Assembly: GCF_001854605.1 (NCBI RefSeq) | Contig: NZ_MKJU01000025.1 | Coordinates: 930,378 to 994,377, forward strand | DNA length: 64,000 nt | Source of the DNA: Pseudoalteromonas amylolytica | GTDB lineage: Bacteria; Pseudomonadota; Gammaproteobacteria; Enterobacterales; Alteromonadaceae | Reading direction: 5' to 3' | Shown: positions 19,518 through 29,519 of the stretch, piece after piece | Numbering within the stretch: the first letter of the stretch is position 1 | How the letters are laid out: every line of letters begins with the position of its first letter | Notes under the pieces: generated by a model | Told to the model about the DNA's origin: nothing | Databases searched by the model: none | The model's input: only the letters and a program-made list of their open reading frames with translations | Program-made: the position numbers and the translations under genes

Positions 19518-22500
19518 TTACAAGTCCATCTCCGTCATGGATTGATCCGCTAACGCGTCGCTGATATCACGGCCGCTTACCACATCGCTCACCTGCTGTA
19601 CGTTCACAGAAGCACCTGCGGCAGCTCGTGCACTTAATAAATCATCAATACGCTGAGCCAGTTGCAAAATACTCGGGTAATCAAATACATCAGCAACCGT
19701 TATACGCACCCCAAACGCCGCGTTGATACTTGATACCAGTTGCATGGCAAGTACCGAATTACCACCGATGTCAAAAAAGCTCTGGGTGGTAGCTAGGGTT
19801 TCGCGCTGCAAAATGTTTGCATAGCATTGCAATAGCGTTTCTTCACTGGGGGTTTGTGGCAATCGCATCTCAACATCTTGCGCCTGCTGTACCTGTATCT
19901 CGGGTAACGCCTTCGTGTCGAGCTTGCCATTAGCCGTGGTTGGCCAATGTTCGAGCCAGCACAAGTATTCAGGCAGCATGTAGCTCGGTAAGTACTGTGC
20001 GAGCTGCTGACGCAGCATAGGTAACGTCCACTGTGATTGCTGTTCTTCGGACGCCAGACAATAAACGCACAGTGCGTTGTGACCGACGCTCAGCTCAACA
20101 ATCAGTACCTTGATGTATGAACTGCTAAGCAGCTGAGAAATATGGTATTCAATTTCCCCGAGCTCGATACGATGTCCGTTGAGTTTGACCTGCTGATCGA
20201 GTCGCCCTTGTAGCTCGATACGACCATCTGCTAAACGCCTTGCTCTGTCACCTGTTTTGTAGATGCGTTGTTGAAGTTGTGCTGCAAAATCATGATTAAC
20301 AAAACGCTCACTCGTAAGCGCCGCTCTGTTGAGGTAGCCCATAGCAACACCAGCGCCACCAATCCACAGCTCACCCCATACACCAATTGGTAATGGCAAT
20401 GCCTGATCTTGAGCTTGCTCATCCATAACAAACAGGCTGGTATTCGCTATGCCGTCGCCTATGGTGATGCGTTGGGCATCAGTTATGTGGCTGACCGCTG
20501 ACCAAATGGTTGTCTCTGTTGGCCCATACATATTCCAAAGCTCACCACCATTTTCCATAACCTGCCAAGCAAGCGCTTGATCTAATGGCTCTCCACCACA
20601 CAAAACCTTTAACCCGTTGACGCAGCTAGGCTCGGTATTGAGTAGTAGTCGCCAAAGCGTTGGCGTTGCCTGCATGACGGAGATGTCATTGTTTTTGATA
20701 AGTGCAGTAATTGCCTGTGGGTCGCTGCAAACTTGCTCATTCGCAATGACCGTTGTGGCCCCAACCGTTAGCGGCAAAAACAGCTCAAGCATGGCGATAT
20801 CAAACGCGATAGTGGTAACGGCAAACAGCTTATCGTTAGCGCTTATTCCAGGCTCAGCTTGCATAGCTCGAAGCAAGTTAACCAAACCACTATGGCTAAT
20901 TTCAACGCCTTTTGGCCTACCTGTGGAGCCGGACGTGTAGATAACATACGCACGATGCGCAGGAGTTAAATCTACCGAACAAGGCGTGCTTTTTTGCGCT
21001 GCTATCAACTGCGCATCGTTGTCGATATCCGCTATGATGTAGTCGCTTTGCTGGATAACACTGTCAGCGCTTTGGCTGTCACATATCAACATGCTGACGG
21101 TAGCATCCTCAAGAATGTCTTTGATACGCGATTCTGGGTAAGCTAAGTCTAAAGGTAAGTAAGCAGCCCCAAGCTTCATAACCGCCAGCAAAGTGATCAG
21201 TAATTCATTGCGTCTTGGCAACGCTATGGCGATTAGTTGCCTCTCCGATACACCTTTTTGCGCCAGATAATGAGCCATTTGATTAACTCGCTCATCAAGC
21301 TCCTGATAATTCAGGCTCTGTAGCTCGCTTTGTAATGCTATGTGCTTGGGAAAACGTGTTACAGCTTTATCAAAGTCACTGATAACACTGCTATTGCTTG
21401 GGAGCTTATGTTGACCGTGTTGCAATGGCGCAAGCAACACCGAATGATATTCCTGTTTGCCAAGTAATGAACAAGTCCTGCTCGACAAAGCATCATCACA
21501 TTGTAATTCACATAGCAGTGACATCAGGCTTTGCACATGGCACTCAACCATATCTCGTTCAAATTTGCCTTGGTTGAACTCTATGTGTAATGACCATTGT
21601 TGCTCGATACAAACTAGATTGCAGCTCAGTTCAAATTGTCCATATTGAGCCGAACTACTTATATCTTGAGTCATCAAACCAGTAAAATCAGGCAAGCTCT
21701 GTACTTTGTCTAAATTAAACAATGTAGCTGGTAAATTAACCGCTTGCTGAGTGAGTGCCGAATACGGATAGTGTTGATGTTCAAACGCATCAAGCAGTTG
21801 AGCTTGAACAGTTTTTATCAATATTCCAACGTCTTGGCATGCACCTACATTCACTGAGATAGGCAAAATATTGGTGCAATACCCTACAAGCGCTTGGTCT
21901 AGTAACGCAGAGTCACGCCTCCCTGCTAGCAATTGTCTGTCTGATACGGGAATAGCCACAGTAACAACGGATTCTGTACTGAGTTTGTGCAGCCACAACA
22001 TGTATATCGCAAGCAAACTTGCAAATTGACCACAGCCTTGGCGTTTGGCCAATGTAGCAATGTTATTGATAGCATCACTGCCAACTATGTAGTTTAAGCT
22101 ATCTACCGCATAGTGTGTTGTTTGAATGTTGTTAGCACTTTTTGGTAAAGACACACTTGGACAATCCGCCAATTGTTTTCGCCAATACTGCTCATCTGCC
22201 GTAAAACTTGGTGATGCACGATACTCTTCCAAGGCTTCAACATAATCACTAAAGTGTACGACTTGCTGGCTAGTTGCTGCGAAAGGTTGGCAATAAAACT
22301 TGGCGATATACTCAAGCAACTGCGCCATTGCAATGCCATCAAACAACAAGTGATGGGCAACCACACTTAAATAGTGGGTGTTTTCATCAGTTGCAATTAA
22401 TGTAAAACGACATAAGCCTGAGCGCTCAAAATCAAACGGCCTATAGCGCAGCGTTTGCAATTGTTCGTCAATTTTATCTCCCTGGCCGAGTTCAATAACG

Positions 22501-25500
22501 TCAAGTTGTGGTGTTTGCTTTTCCAATCTCTGATGACACAGCTTGTCGGTATTTACACCATAATTGAGGATCGGCACAGTGTGATATACCTGAGCGACTG
22601 CATTTTGAAGCTGTGCTTTATCAAGCTTACCTTGAAGCATGAGTGTCGCTTGCAGGTGATACGCTTTAGCGCCCTCTTCACTGCGAAGGGCCAAAGCAAG
22701 CAACTGTTGCTGAGCTTCGGTGAGCGCAAACTCGTTAACACCAGCGGATGTTAGCGTGGCTATCGGCCCGAAATACCCCGCTTGTTGAAGCGCCAATACG
22801 CTGTCTTTTACCGCTTGGATGATAGCCTCTACATCGGCATCGCTGTGAGCATCACTTAAGAAACAATTACGGCCTTCCCAAATAAACACCCCACGGTTAA
22901 GCATTTCATAGAAAAACACATCCAAGTTTTGGTTAAATCTGAAACGGAACAAAGACGCGAACGACTCAATACTAATGGGGATATTTTTAGATTCAAAAAA
23001 TGTGTTCAGCGTTTGTTTTAAATACGTGGTCTTTTCAGTGATTTGCTCCTGACATTGTGCGCCGCGCTTTTTAATTTCACTCAGTACCGCTTTTGCGCTC
23101 GCCATCGCCAATGGGTGTTTGCAGAATGTACCCGCAAAGAACGTGGTATCAACTTGTGGATATGACTGGTCGCCATATTGCCAAGCCCCCCCATCAATAC
23201 AATCTAAGTATTGTGCACTGCCTGCAACCACACCAATGGGCATTCCGCCGCCAACAATCTTGCCATAGGTCGCCATATCAGCCTGAATTCCGAGCAATGC
23301 TTGTACCCCACCTGGGTGTGCTCTAAAGCCGGTGATCATTTCATCGAAAATTAAGGCTATTCCCAACTCTTTGGTCAATGCTCGTAGCTGATGTAAAAAC
23401 GCCCAAGGCTGCAGTTCAGGGTGACGACTTTGCACAGGCTCCACCAACACCGCAGCGATAGAATCCGCTTGAGCACGAATAACGTCCAAAGCATGTTCGC
23501 TGCCGTAATCAAGCACTAAATTATCTGCAATGGCCCCATGGCGTACACCTGAACACATTGGCTCAACATCATCACCAGCCGGCGTTGGATGGGCTAGCGT
23601 GCCATCATAATGGCCATGATAAGCGCCATTAAACTGAACAATTTTGTCTTTTTTGCTGTGGGTACGGGCTAAACGAACCGCAGTCATCACCGCCTCGGTT
23701 CCCGAGTTACAAAATGTAACCCGCTCTAAAGCAGTCAGCTCACTGATAAGCTTAGCCACATCGCAGGCCAAAGGACTTGCCAAGCCCAGCTGTAACCCCG
23801 AGTCGATTTGTTCGTACATCGCCTGAGTGATAAATTCCGGTTTGTGACCGAACAGGTTAACCCCAAAGTCCATGGTAATATCAATATATTCATTGTCATC
23901 GATATCCCAAATACGCGCACCTTGGCAGCGTTTTCCAAACACTGGGTACAGCATTTCCTTACTCGACAACCTAAACCCTGCCGAAGCTCGGCAATCTGCT
24001 AGATGTGAACGGTGCTCGCCAACCAGTTGTTTTGAGCTAGAGGTTTTTTCGCAATAGCTTTTTGCCAACTGCGCTTGATAACTTTTGCTAACCTCGCCGC
24101 TTTGCTGTGCACTTAGCTGTTTTGATGCAAAACCTGGCAGCACACTGGTGCTTTGTGGGCGTACCGAAGCGGCGATTTTCGAAACTTTGAGCTTTGCAGT
24201 TGCTAGATTTGTCGTTTGCATCTCTGTAGAAGCCGTTTGTGTGAGCGCAAAACCCTGCAACATTTGTAGTTGTCTAGCGCTTACAGCATCAACACTTAAC
24301 CTTGCCTGCTCTGAGGTAACGCTTGCCGCAGCCTGCAATTGCTCTTTACAGATTGCTGTCAAAATTTGTTCGTTTACAGCATGCGTCGAATTGTTACTCG
24401 CTGCGGTAATGTCGTTATGACTCTGTGCAACTACCTCTGTTGGTGCCGACAGTTCTGGCGTACTTTGATAGTCGCTGTGGCGTTCGATGTAATCGACTAA
24501 GCGCTCGACTGTACTTAACTCTTCATAAAACTGCCTAACACTGAACTCTAACGAAAACTCTTTTTCATAAGTTCTAACCGCCTGCATGATCATCAAAGAG
24601 TCCACGCCCATTTCCAACAAAGGCTGCTGAGTATCAATATCAGTTACAGGCATAGATAACAGCGATGACAACGTATTGAGAACGAACCCGCTGATAACCT
24701 CATGGCGTGACTGCGTAGAACCTTGAGGTTGCACTTGTGAGTCAACAACCTCGTAATTGGATGAATCCCCCACAACCCAAAAGCGCGATTTAGCAAATGG
24801 ATAGCTAGGAATGGGTTGTCTTTGTACATCACAAGCGGGGTATATTGTGGACCAGTTAAGATCCACGCCAAGTTCAAACGCACGAGCAATAGCCGCGCCG
24901 TAGCGCTCAAATCCATCACCTTTGGGATGTAAAACACTAATGTATTCGCAATTTGCTCTTGGCAGGTTTTCTTGAACTATGGTGCTAAGTACAGGTTTTG
25001 GTCCTACCTCGACTAAACAGCAATATTCAAGCGATGCTAGATGTGTGAGCGCTTTAGCAAACCGAACAGGCTGGGTTATCTGCTCGACCCAATATGCTGG
25101 CTGACACAATGCTTCGTGTTCGCTCTGCCCTGTTACGCTCGATATAAACTCGTAACGTGGCGGTGCATAATTCAACGTTTCGGCAACGGCTTTAAAATCT
25201 GCAAGCATAGGTTGCATCAACGGAGAATGAAAGGCCCGCGCCGTGTTCAATGCCTTATATTTTATGCTTCGCTGCGTTAGTTGCTCACTAATTTTCTGTA
25301 TGGCTTCATCGCTACCAGAGAACACCACTCCACTTTCACCGTGATAGGCCGAAATGGCAGCTTCTTGACTAAAAGGTTTAATTAACTCTTCAGCCAGCGA
25401 CTCTTCGCAACGGGCTGACACCATACTCCCTGTTGCTTCAAGTTGCTGCATAAGTTGCGCGCGTGCACTTATGAGCTTAATCGCATCTGCCAGTGAGAAC

Positions 25501-28500
25501 ACACCTGCAATACAGGCTGCTGCGTATTCCCCCACACTATGGCCGACTAGCTTGTCTGGCGTCACTCCTAAGCTTATCCAAAGCTCACACAGTGCATATT
25601 CAATGGCAAAAATAGCAACCTGAGTCCACTTAGTTTGATCTAACAGTTCATCTGTCTCATCACCATACAACACATCCAACAGGCGCTCACCGAGCTTGTC
25701 AGACAACAGCGCATCACATTTGTCTATCGCCGCTTTAAACACGGGCTGCGTATCATAAAGCGCCTTGCCCATCGCGTGGTACTGTGCGCCCTGCCCAGTA
25801 AACAAAAAGACAAGGTCTGGTTTGTTAGCACTATCTTTTGATGCTTGGTGTACGCCTTGTTTTAAGTTCTTAAGTAATTGCGTACGCGATGTTGCATACA
25901 CTCCAGCCCTGAAGCCTTTTATAAAAGGCCTATGCGCTACGGTATAAATTAAAGCATCAAACTGTTCGTTACTGAGGGTGCTTAATGTTTGTGCGTATTT
26001 ATCGATGAGTTTTGCAAGTGATGCTTCAGATTTGGCTGACAACGGCAAAATATAAGGCGTGTTTGTTGCTGATAAATCCAACTTGGCAGCCTTTTGCACA
26101 GGTGCTTCACTTAAGATCACATGGGCGTTAGTACCACCAAATCCAAATGAACTAACCCCTGCCATTGCTGCCTTGCCTGGGTGTTCAGGCCAAGCAGTAA
26201 GCTCACTTTTTACCGTCAGCGACATTTTATCCCACGCGATATGAGGATTAAGTTGCTCTACGTATCTTTGCCCAGGGATTTGTTTATTTTCTAAACACAG
26301 TAACGCCTTGATAAGCCCAGCAATACCCGCACCAGATTCTAAATGACCAATATTGGCTTTTGTTGAGCCGAGTATGAGCGGCTGAGAAGTGGTTTTATGA
26401 ACACCATATGTTTTATTTAGCGCAGAGACCTCAATAGGGTCTCCAAGCTCTGTACCCGTACCATGAGTTTCGACATACTGGACATCGCCACCTGAAACAA
26501 GCGCATTTTCCAAAGCTGCATTGATCACTTTTTGCTGGGCACCGCTATTAGGCGCTGTTAAGCCATTGCTGCGACCATCTTGATTGACTGCACTGCCTTT
26601 AAGTACACCGTAGATTGGGTCATTGTCTTTTACAGCCTGAGCCAAAGGTTTTAATAAAACACTCCCTACCCCTTCGCTTCGTACATAACCATTGGCGCTT
26701 TGTGAGAAAGTTTTGCAATGTCCGTCGGCTGAGAGCATCTGTGCGCTTTCACAAGCATCAGTCACCTCATTACTTAAGATCAAATTGACACCAGATACCA
26801 ACGCCAGTGGGATTTCGTTATTACGTATCGCTTGCATCGCTTGATGTAAAGCCACCAAAGACGACGAGCACGCCGTATCGACAGCGACACTCGGACCTGT
26901 AAAGTTGTAGGTGTATGACAAACGATTAGCAGCAATGCTTAGCGCCGTCCCCGTGCCTAAATAAGGGTTTTCTGACAGAGCTTGTCGTGACAATAGAAAG
27001 TAGTCATTTTGTGATATACCAACATACACCCCCACATTTTCGCCCGCTAATTCCTCCGGTCGATAGCCCGCCGCTTCCATAGCATGATAAGTGGTCTCAA
27101 GTAGTATTCTGTGCTGGGGGTCGATAAATTTCGCTTCGCTTGGGGAGAGCGCAAACATCGCGGGATCAAAGCAATCGACTTCGTCCAGATAGCCGCCCAT
27201 ACGATGTGCATCCAATTGCTGACACAATGAAAGGCGCTCTACAGAGGGTTTGCTGATGGCGTCAACCTTATCAACCAGTAACTGCCAATACGCAGCTAAG
27301 CCCTCTGCCTGTGGATAGCGACATGCCATACCGATGACGGCAATATCACCCTGTGCATCGTCAGATATGTTTTGTTGCTTTGCTGGTTGAGTGATATCTG
27401 ACTTAGCCGTTTCATTTTCACTTTTTACTTGCCTGTCAGAGTTTTGGAATGCCTGTTGTATCGACTCAAATTCGCAAAGGTATTGCGTCAGCTGCGCAAT
27501 ACTTGGGTATTCATATAACACTGTGGCTTCAAGTTCTATGTTATGAATTTCCATTAATTCACCGGAAATACGCACAGCTTTCATAGAATCAATACCCAAC
27601 GACTGAAACGTTGCATCAATATCAAGAGACTTAGGGTCTTTATCCACCTCAAACGCTATCACCTCTTTTAGCACCTTTTGCACTGCATCTCGCATTGCTT
27701 TGCTAGCGCTTGCGCCGTTGACGGAAACTGACGATGTGTTGGCCTGTGTATGCGGTATATCACGGCTTCGAGCCACGGGCTCGAAGCCGTTATTTAGATA
27801 GTGGCGTTTATTTTCTTGCCGTTGAATCTTACCACTAGAGGTTTTTAACACTCTTCCTGGTTTAATAAGTACAAGCTCATAAGGGGTAATGCCATGCTGC
27901 TCGATGATAGCTTGAGTCACCGCTGCAAATATTTGCTGTGCATCGAGCTTTCTAAGTGCTGTGCGCTTAACCTGTTGCACAACCACCAACCCTTGATCAC
28001 CATTATCGGTCGTTATCGAAAATGCTGCGCCTCCGTTGTTATCTAGCGCATCGTGTGCTTCTGTAACAGTCAGCTCTATATCCTGCGGATAATAATTTTT
28101 CCCTCTGAAAATCAGCACATCCTTGCAACGACCAGTCACATAAAGCTCTTCTTGATACATAAATCCAAGATCGCCAGTACGCAAATATGGGCCATCATGC
28201 TCATCAGCAATAAAGGCATTAAAGGTTTCTTCGGTTGCTTGCTCGTTTTGCCAATACCCTTTGGCAACACTTGCCCCTTTTACCCATATTTCACCGATTT
28301 CACCTTCGTCGCAGCGCAGCTTTGATTCTGGGTTAACAATAACAATCGTGTGATTTTGCCAGCTCACGCCACAAGATATAGCATGGTATGCTTGTTCGTT
28401 ATCCTCAGCCTGCAAATCGTAAAAAGGCTGTTCTTGTTGATACTGCTCGGCTAACACCGCCTTACCTTGGTGCATTTGCTCCGCATCGAGTTTTAGCACC

Positions 28501-29519
28501 TTGGTCAGCTGTGACAGGCGTCCACCTGTGGCAAATAATGTGGTTTCAGCCATGCCATAACATGGGGAAATGCTCTGACGCGTTAAGCCACAACGTTTAA
28601 ATTTTTGATAAAAGCGCTCAAGCGTACTGGCTCGAACAGGCTCAGCGCCATTGAGCGCACAGCGCCAGTGTGATAAATCTAGTGTAGCGAGTTCTTCATC
28701 TTTAACCGTATCAACGCACAAATCATACGCGAAATTAGGCGCACTGGAGGTCAAAGCCTTTGTTTCGCTAAGTAATTTCAACCAACGCACTGGTTTTTGC
28801 AAAAAGTAAGTTGGATTCATCAATGCTGCAGGTGCACCGATATAGATTGGATGCATGATCCCAAAGATAAGGCCCATGTCATGAAAGTGCGGGAGCCAAC
28901 TCACAATCGGCGTGTTTTCATTGTGGCCAAATGCAAGCTTCATCATTTCTTCGTTATCAATGATATTCGCGTGGTCGACCATCACGCCTTTTGGGTTACC
29001 AGTAGAACCTGATGTATATTGCAAAAAGGCAAGATCGCTACCTTTAATGTCAATGTCTTGCCATGCAAGTGGTTCAACAAGCTCGCTATTTCGCACATCA
29101 GTTGTGAAAATGGGTAATGCGGTCAAGCTTGGTTCAGACTCAAAAAGCGGTCTTGCGATGTCGTTGATCCTACTTGTGGTCAATGCACCTGTGGCGCCAG
29201 CATCTACTATGATGCTACGCAGCCTATCAATATTTTGATTTTTCTTCGGAGGGTACGCTGGAACCGCAACAACACCCGCATATAAACAGGCAAAGAATGC
29301 TTCAACAAACTCAAAACCCGAGTTGTAAAGCAGCAAGGCTCGGTCGCCTTTTTTAAAGTGGATCTTTAATTGTGATGCAATCTCTCTTACATTTTGGTCT
29401 AACTGTGCGTAGGTAAGGGTTTTACTTGCTTGCTCATCTTCGAAGAAATATTGATATGCGACATCATCGCCACGCGTTTTAGCCAATGAAACTAAAGACG
29501 CCACTATGTTTGTATTCAT
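19518..29519 (-). CDS. Hybrid FAAL-PKS-aminotransferase-NRPS loading megasynthase (beta-amino fatty acid, then Gly)
   Basis: First gene of the operon, about 3333 residues. Domains: fatty acyl-AMP ligase (YTSGSTGNPKG about 173); ACP (GIDSMKA about 645); ketosynthase (725-1130, DTACSSS about 884); acyltransferase (GHSVGEYAA about 1329); ACP (GVDSLMIMQ about 1640); class III PLP aminotransferase (1840-2240, FDEMITGFR and GKIVGGGMPIG); C (HHLLFDG about 2392); A (YTSGSTGRPKG about 2863); T (GGNSVLAMQ about 3254). There is no KR or DH, so the beta-keto acyl chain should be transaminated to a beta-amino fatty acid, as in mycosubtilin and iturin synthases, then joined to the A-domain substrate (code DILQLGMIWK, glycine). 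Start: the frame is open to a GTG at 29597, but FAAL homology begins at the ATG at 29519, which I prefer; neither has a strong ribosome site. In the iturin family the malonyl transferase is encoded separately, whereas here AT is in cis. Confidence 0.95.
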   Translation of the reverse strand: MNTNIVASLVSLAKTRGDDVAYQYFFEDEQASKTLTYAQLDQNVREIASQLKIHFKKGDRALLLYNSGFEFVEAFFACLYAGVVAVPAYPPKKNQNIDRLRSIIVDAGATGALTTSRINDIARPLFESEPSLTALPIFTTDVRNSELVEPLAWQDIDIKGSDLAFLQYTSGSTGNPKGVMVDHANIIDNEEMMKLAFGHNENTPIVSWLPHFHDMGLIFGIMHPIYIGAPAALMNPTYFLQKPVRWLKLLSETKALTSSAPNFAYDLCVDTVKDEELATLDLSHWRCALNGAEPVRASTLERFYQKFKRCGLTRQSISPCYGMAETTLFATGGRLSQLTKVLKLDAEQMHQGKAVLAEQYQQEQPFYDLQAEDNEQAYHAISCGVSWQNHTIVIVNPESKLRCDEGEIGEIWVKGASVAKGYWQNEQATEETFNAFIADEHDGPYLRTGDLGFMYQEELYVTGRCKDVLIFRGKNYYPQDIELTVTEAHDALDNNGGAAFSITTDNGDQGLVVVQQVKRTALRKLDAQQIFAAVTQAIIEQHGITPYELVLIKPGRVLKTSSGKIQRQENKRHYLNNGFEPVARSRDIPHTQANTSSVSVNGASASKAMRDAVQKVLKEVIAFEVDKDPKSLDIDATFQSLGIDSMKAVRISGELMEIHNIELEATVLYEYPSIAQLTQYLCEFESIQQAFQNSDRQVKSENETAKSDITQPAKQQNISDDAQGDIAVIGMACRYPQAEGLAAYWQLLVDKVDAISKPSVERLSLCQQLDAHRMGGYLDEVDCFDPAMFALSPSEAKFIDPQHRILLETTYHAMEAAGYRPEELAGENVGVYVGISQNDYFLLSRQALSENPYLGTGTALSIAANRLSYTYNFTGPSVAVDTACSSSLVALHQAMQAIRNNEIPLALVSGVNLILSNEVTDACESAQMLSADGHCKTFSQSANGYVRSEGVGSVLLKPLAQAVKDNDPIYGVLKGSAVNQDGRSNGLTAPNSGAQQKVINAALENALVSGGDVQYVETHGTGTELGDPIEVSALNKTYGVHKTTSQPLILGSTKANIGHLESGAGIAGLIKALLCLENKQIPGQRYVEQLNPHIAWDKMSLTVKSELTAWPEHPGKAAMAGVSSFGFGGTNAHVILSEAPVQKAAKLDLSATNTPYILPLSAKSEASLAKLIDKYAQTLSTLSNEQFDALIYTVAHRPFIKGFRAGVYATSRTQLLKNLKQGVHQASKDSANKPDLVFLFTGQGAQYHAMGKALYDTQPVFKAAIDKCDALLSDKLGERLLDVLYGDETDELLDQTKWTQVAIFAIEYALCELWISLGVTPDKLVGHSVGEYAAACIAGVFSLADAIKLISARAQLMQQLEATGSMVSARCEESLAEELIKPFSQEAAISAYHGESGVVFSGSDEAIQKISEQLTQRSIKYKALNTARAFHSPLMQPMLADFKAVAETLNYAPPRYEFISSVTGQSEHEALCQPAYWVEQITQPVRFAKALTHLASLEYCCLVEVGPKPVLSTIVQENLPRANCEYISVLHPKGDGFERYGAAIARAFELGVDLNWSTIYPACDVQRQPIPSYPFAKSRFWVVGDSSNYEVVDSQVQPQGSTQSRHEVISGFVLNTLSSLLSMPVTDIDTQQPLLEMGVDSLMIMQAVRTYEKEFSLEFSVRQFYEELSTVERLVDYIERHSDYQSTPELSAPTEVVAQSHNDITAASNNSTHAVNEQILTAICKEQLQAAASVTSEQARLSVDAVSARQLQMLQGFALTQTASTEMQTTNLATAKLKVSKIAASVRPQSTSVLPGFASKQLSAQQSGEVSKSYQAQLAKSYCEKTSSSKQLVGEHRSHLADCRASAGFRLSSKEMLYPVFGKRCQGARIWDIDDNEYIDITMDFGVNLFGHKPEFITQAMYEQIDSGLQLGLASPLACDVAKLISELTALERVTFCNSGTEAVMTAVRLARTHSKKDKIVQFNGAYHGHYDGTLAHPTPAGDDVEPMCSGVRHGAIADNLVLDYGSEHALDVIRAQADSIAAVLVEPVQSRHPELQPWAFLHQLRALTKELGIALIFDEMITGFRAHPGGVQALLGIQADMATYGKIVGGGMPIGVVAGSAQYLDCIDGGAWQYGDQSYPQVDTTFFAGTFCKHPLAMASAKAVLSEIKKRGAQCQEQITEKTTYLKQTLNTFFESKNIPISIESFASLFRFRFNQNLDVFFYEMLNRGVFIWEGRNCFLSDAHSDADVEAIIQAVKDSVLALQQAGYFGPIATLTSAGVNEFALTEAQQQLLALALRSEEGAKAYHLQATLMLQGKLDKAQLQNAVAQVYHTVPILNYGVNTDKLCHQRLEKQTPQLDVIELGQGDKIDEQLQTLRYRPFDFERSGLCRFTLIATDENTHYLSVVAHHLLFDGIAMAQLLEYIAKFYCQPFAATSQQVVHFSDYVEALEEYRASPSFTADEQYWRKQLADCPSVSLPKSANNIQTTHYAVDSLNYIVGSDAINNIATLAKRQGCGQFASLLAIYMLWLHKLSTESVVTVAIPVSDRQLLAGRRDSALLDQALVGYCTNILPISVNVGACQDVGILIKTVQAQLLDAFEHQHYPYSALTQQAVNLPATLFNLDKVQSLPDFTGLMTQDISSSAQYGQFELSCNLVCIEQQWSLHIEFNQGKFERDMVECHVQSLMSLLCELQCDDALSSRTCSLLGKQEYHSVLLAPLQHGQHKLPSNSSVISDFDKAVTRFPKHIALQSELQSLNYQELDERVNQMAHYLAQKGVSERQLIAIALPRRNELLITLLAVMKLGAAYLPLDLAYPESRIKDILEDATVSMLICDSQSADSVIQQSDYIIADIDNDAQLIAAQKSTPCSVDLTPAHRAYVIYTSGSTGRPKGVEISHSGLVNLLRAMQAEPGISANDKLFAVTTIAFDIAMLELFLPLTVGATTVIANEQVCSDPQAITALIKNNDISVMQATPTLWRLLLNTEPSCVNGLKVLCGGEPLDQALAWQVMENGGELWNMYGPTETTIWSAVSHITDAQRITIGDGIANTSLFVMDEQAQDQALPLPIGVWGELWIGGAGVAMGYLNRAALTSERFVNHDFAAQLQQRIYKTGDRARRLADGRIELQGRLDQQVKLNGHRIELGEIEYHISQLLSSSYIKVLIVELSVGHNALCVYCLASEEQQSQWTLPMLRQQLAQYLPSYMLPEYLCWLEHWPTTANGKLDTKALPEIQVQQAQDVEMRLPQTPSEETLLQCYANILQRETLATTQSFFDIGGNSVLAMQLVSSINAAFGVRITVADVFDYPSILQLAQRIDDLLSARAAAGASVNVQQVSDVVSGRDISDALADQSMTEMDL

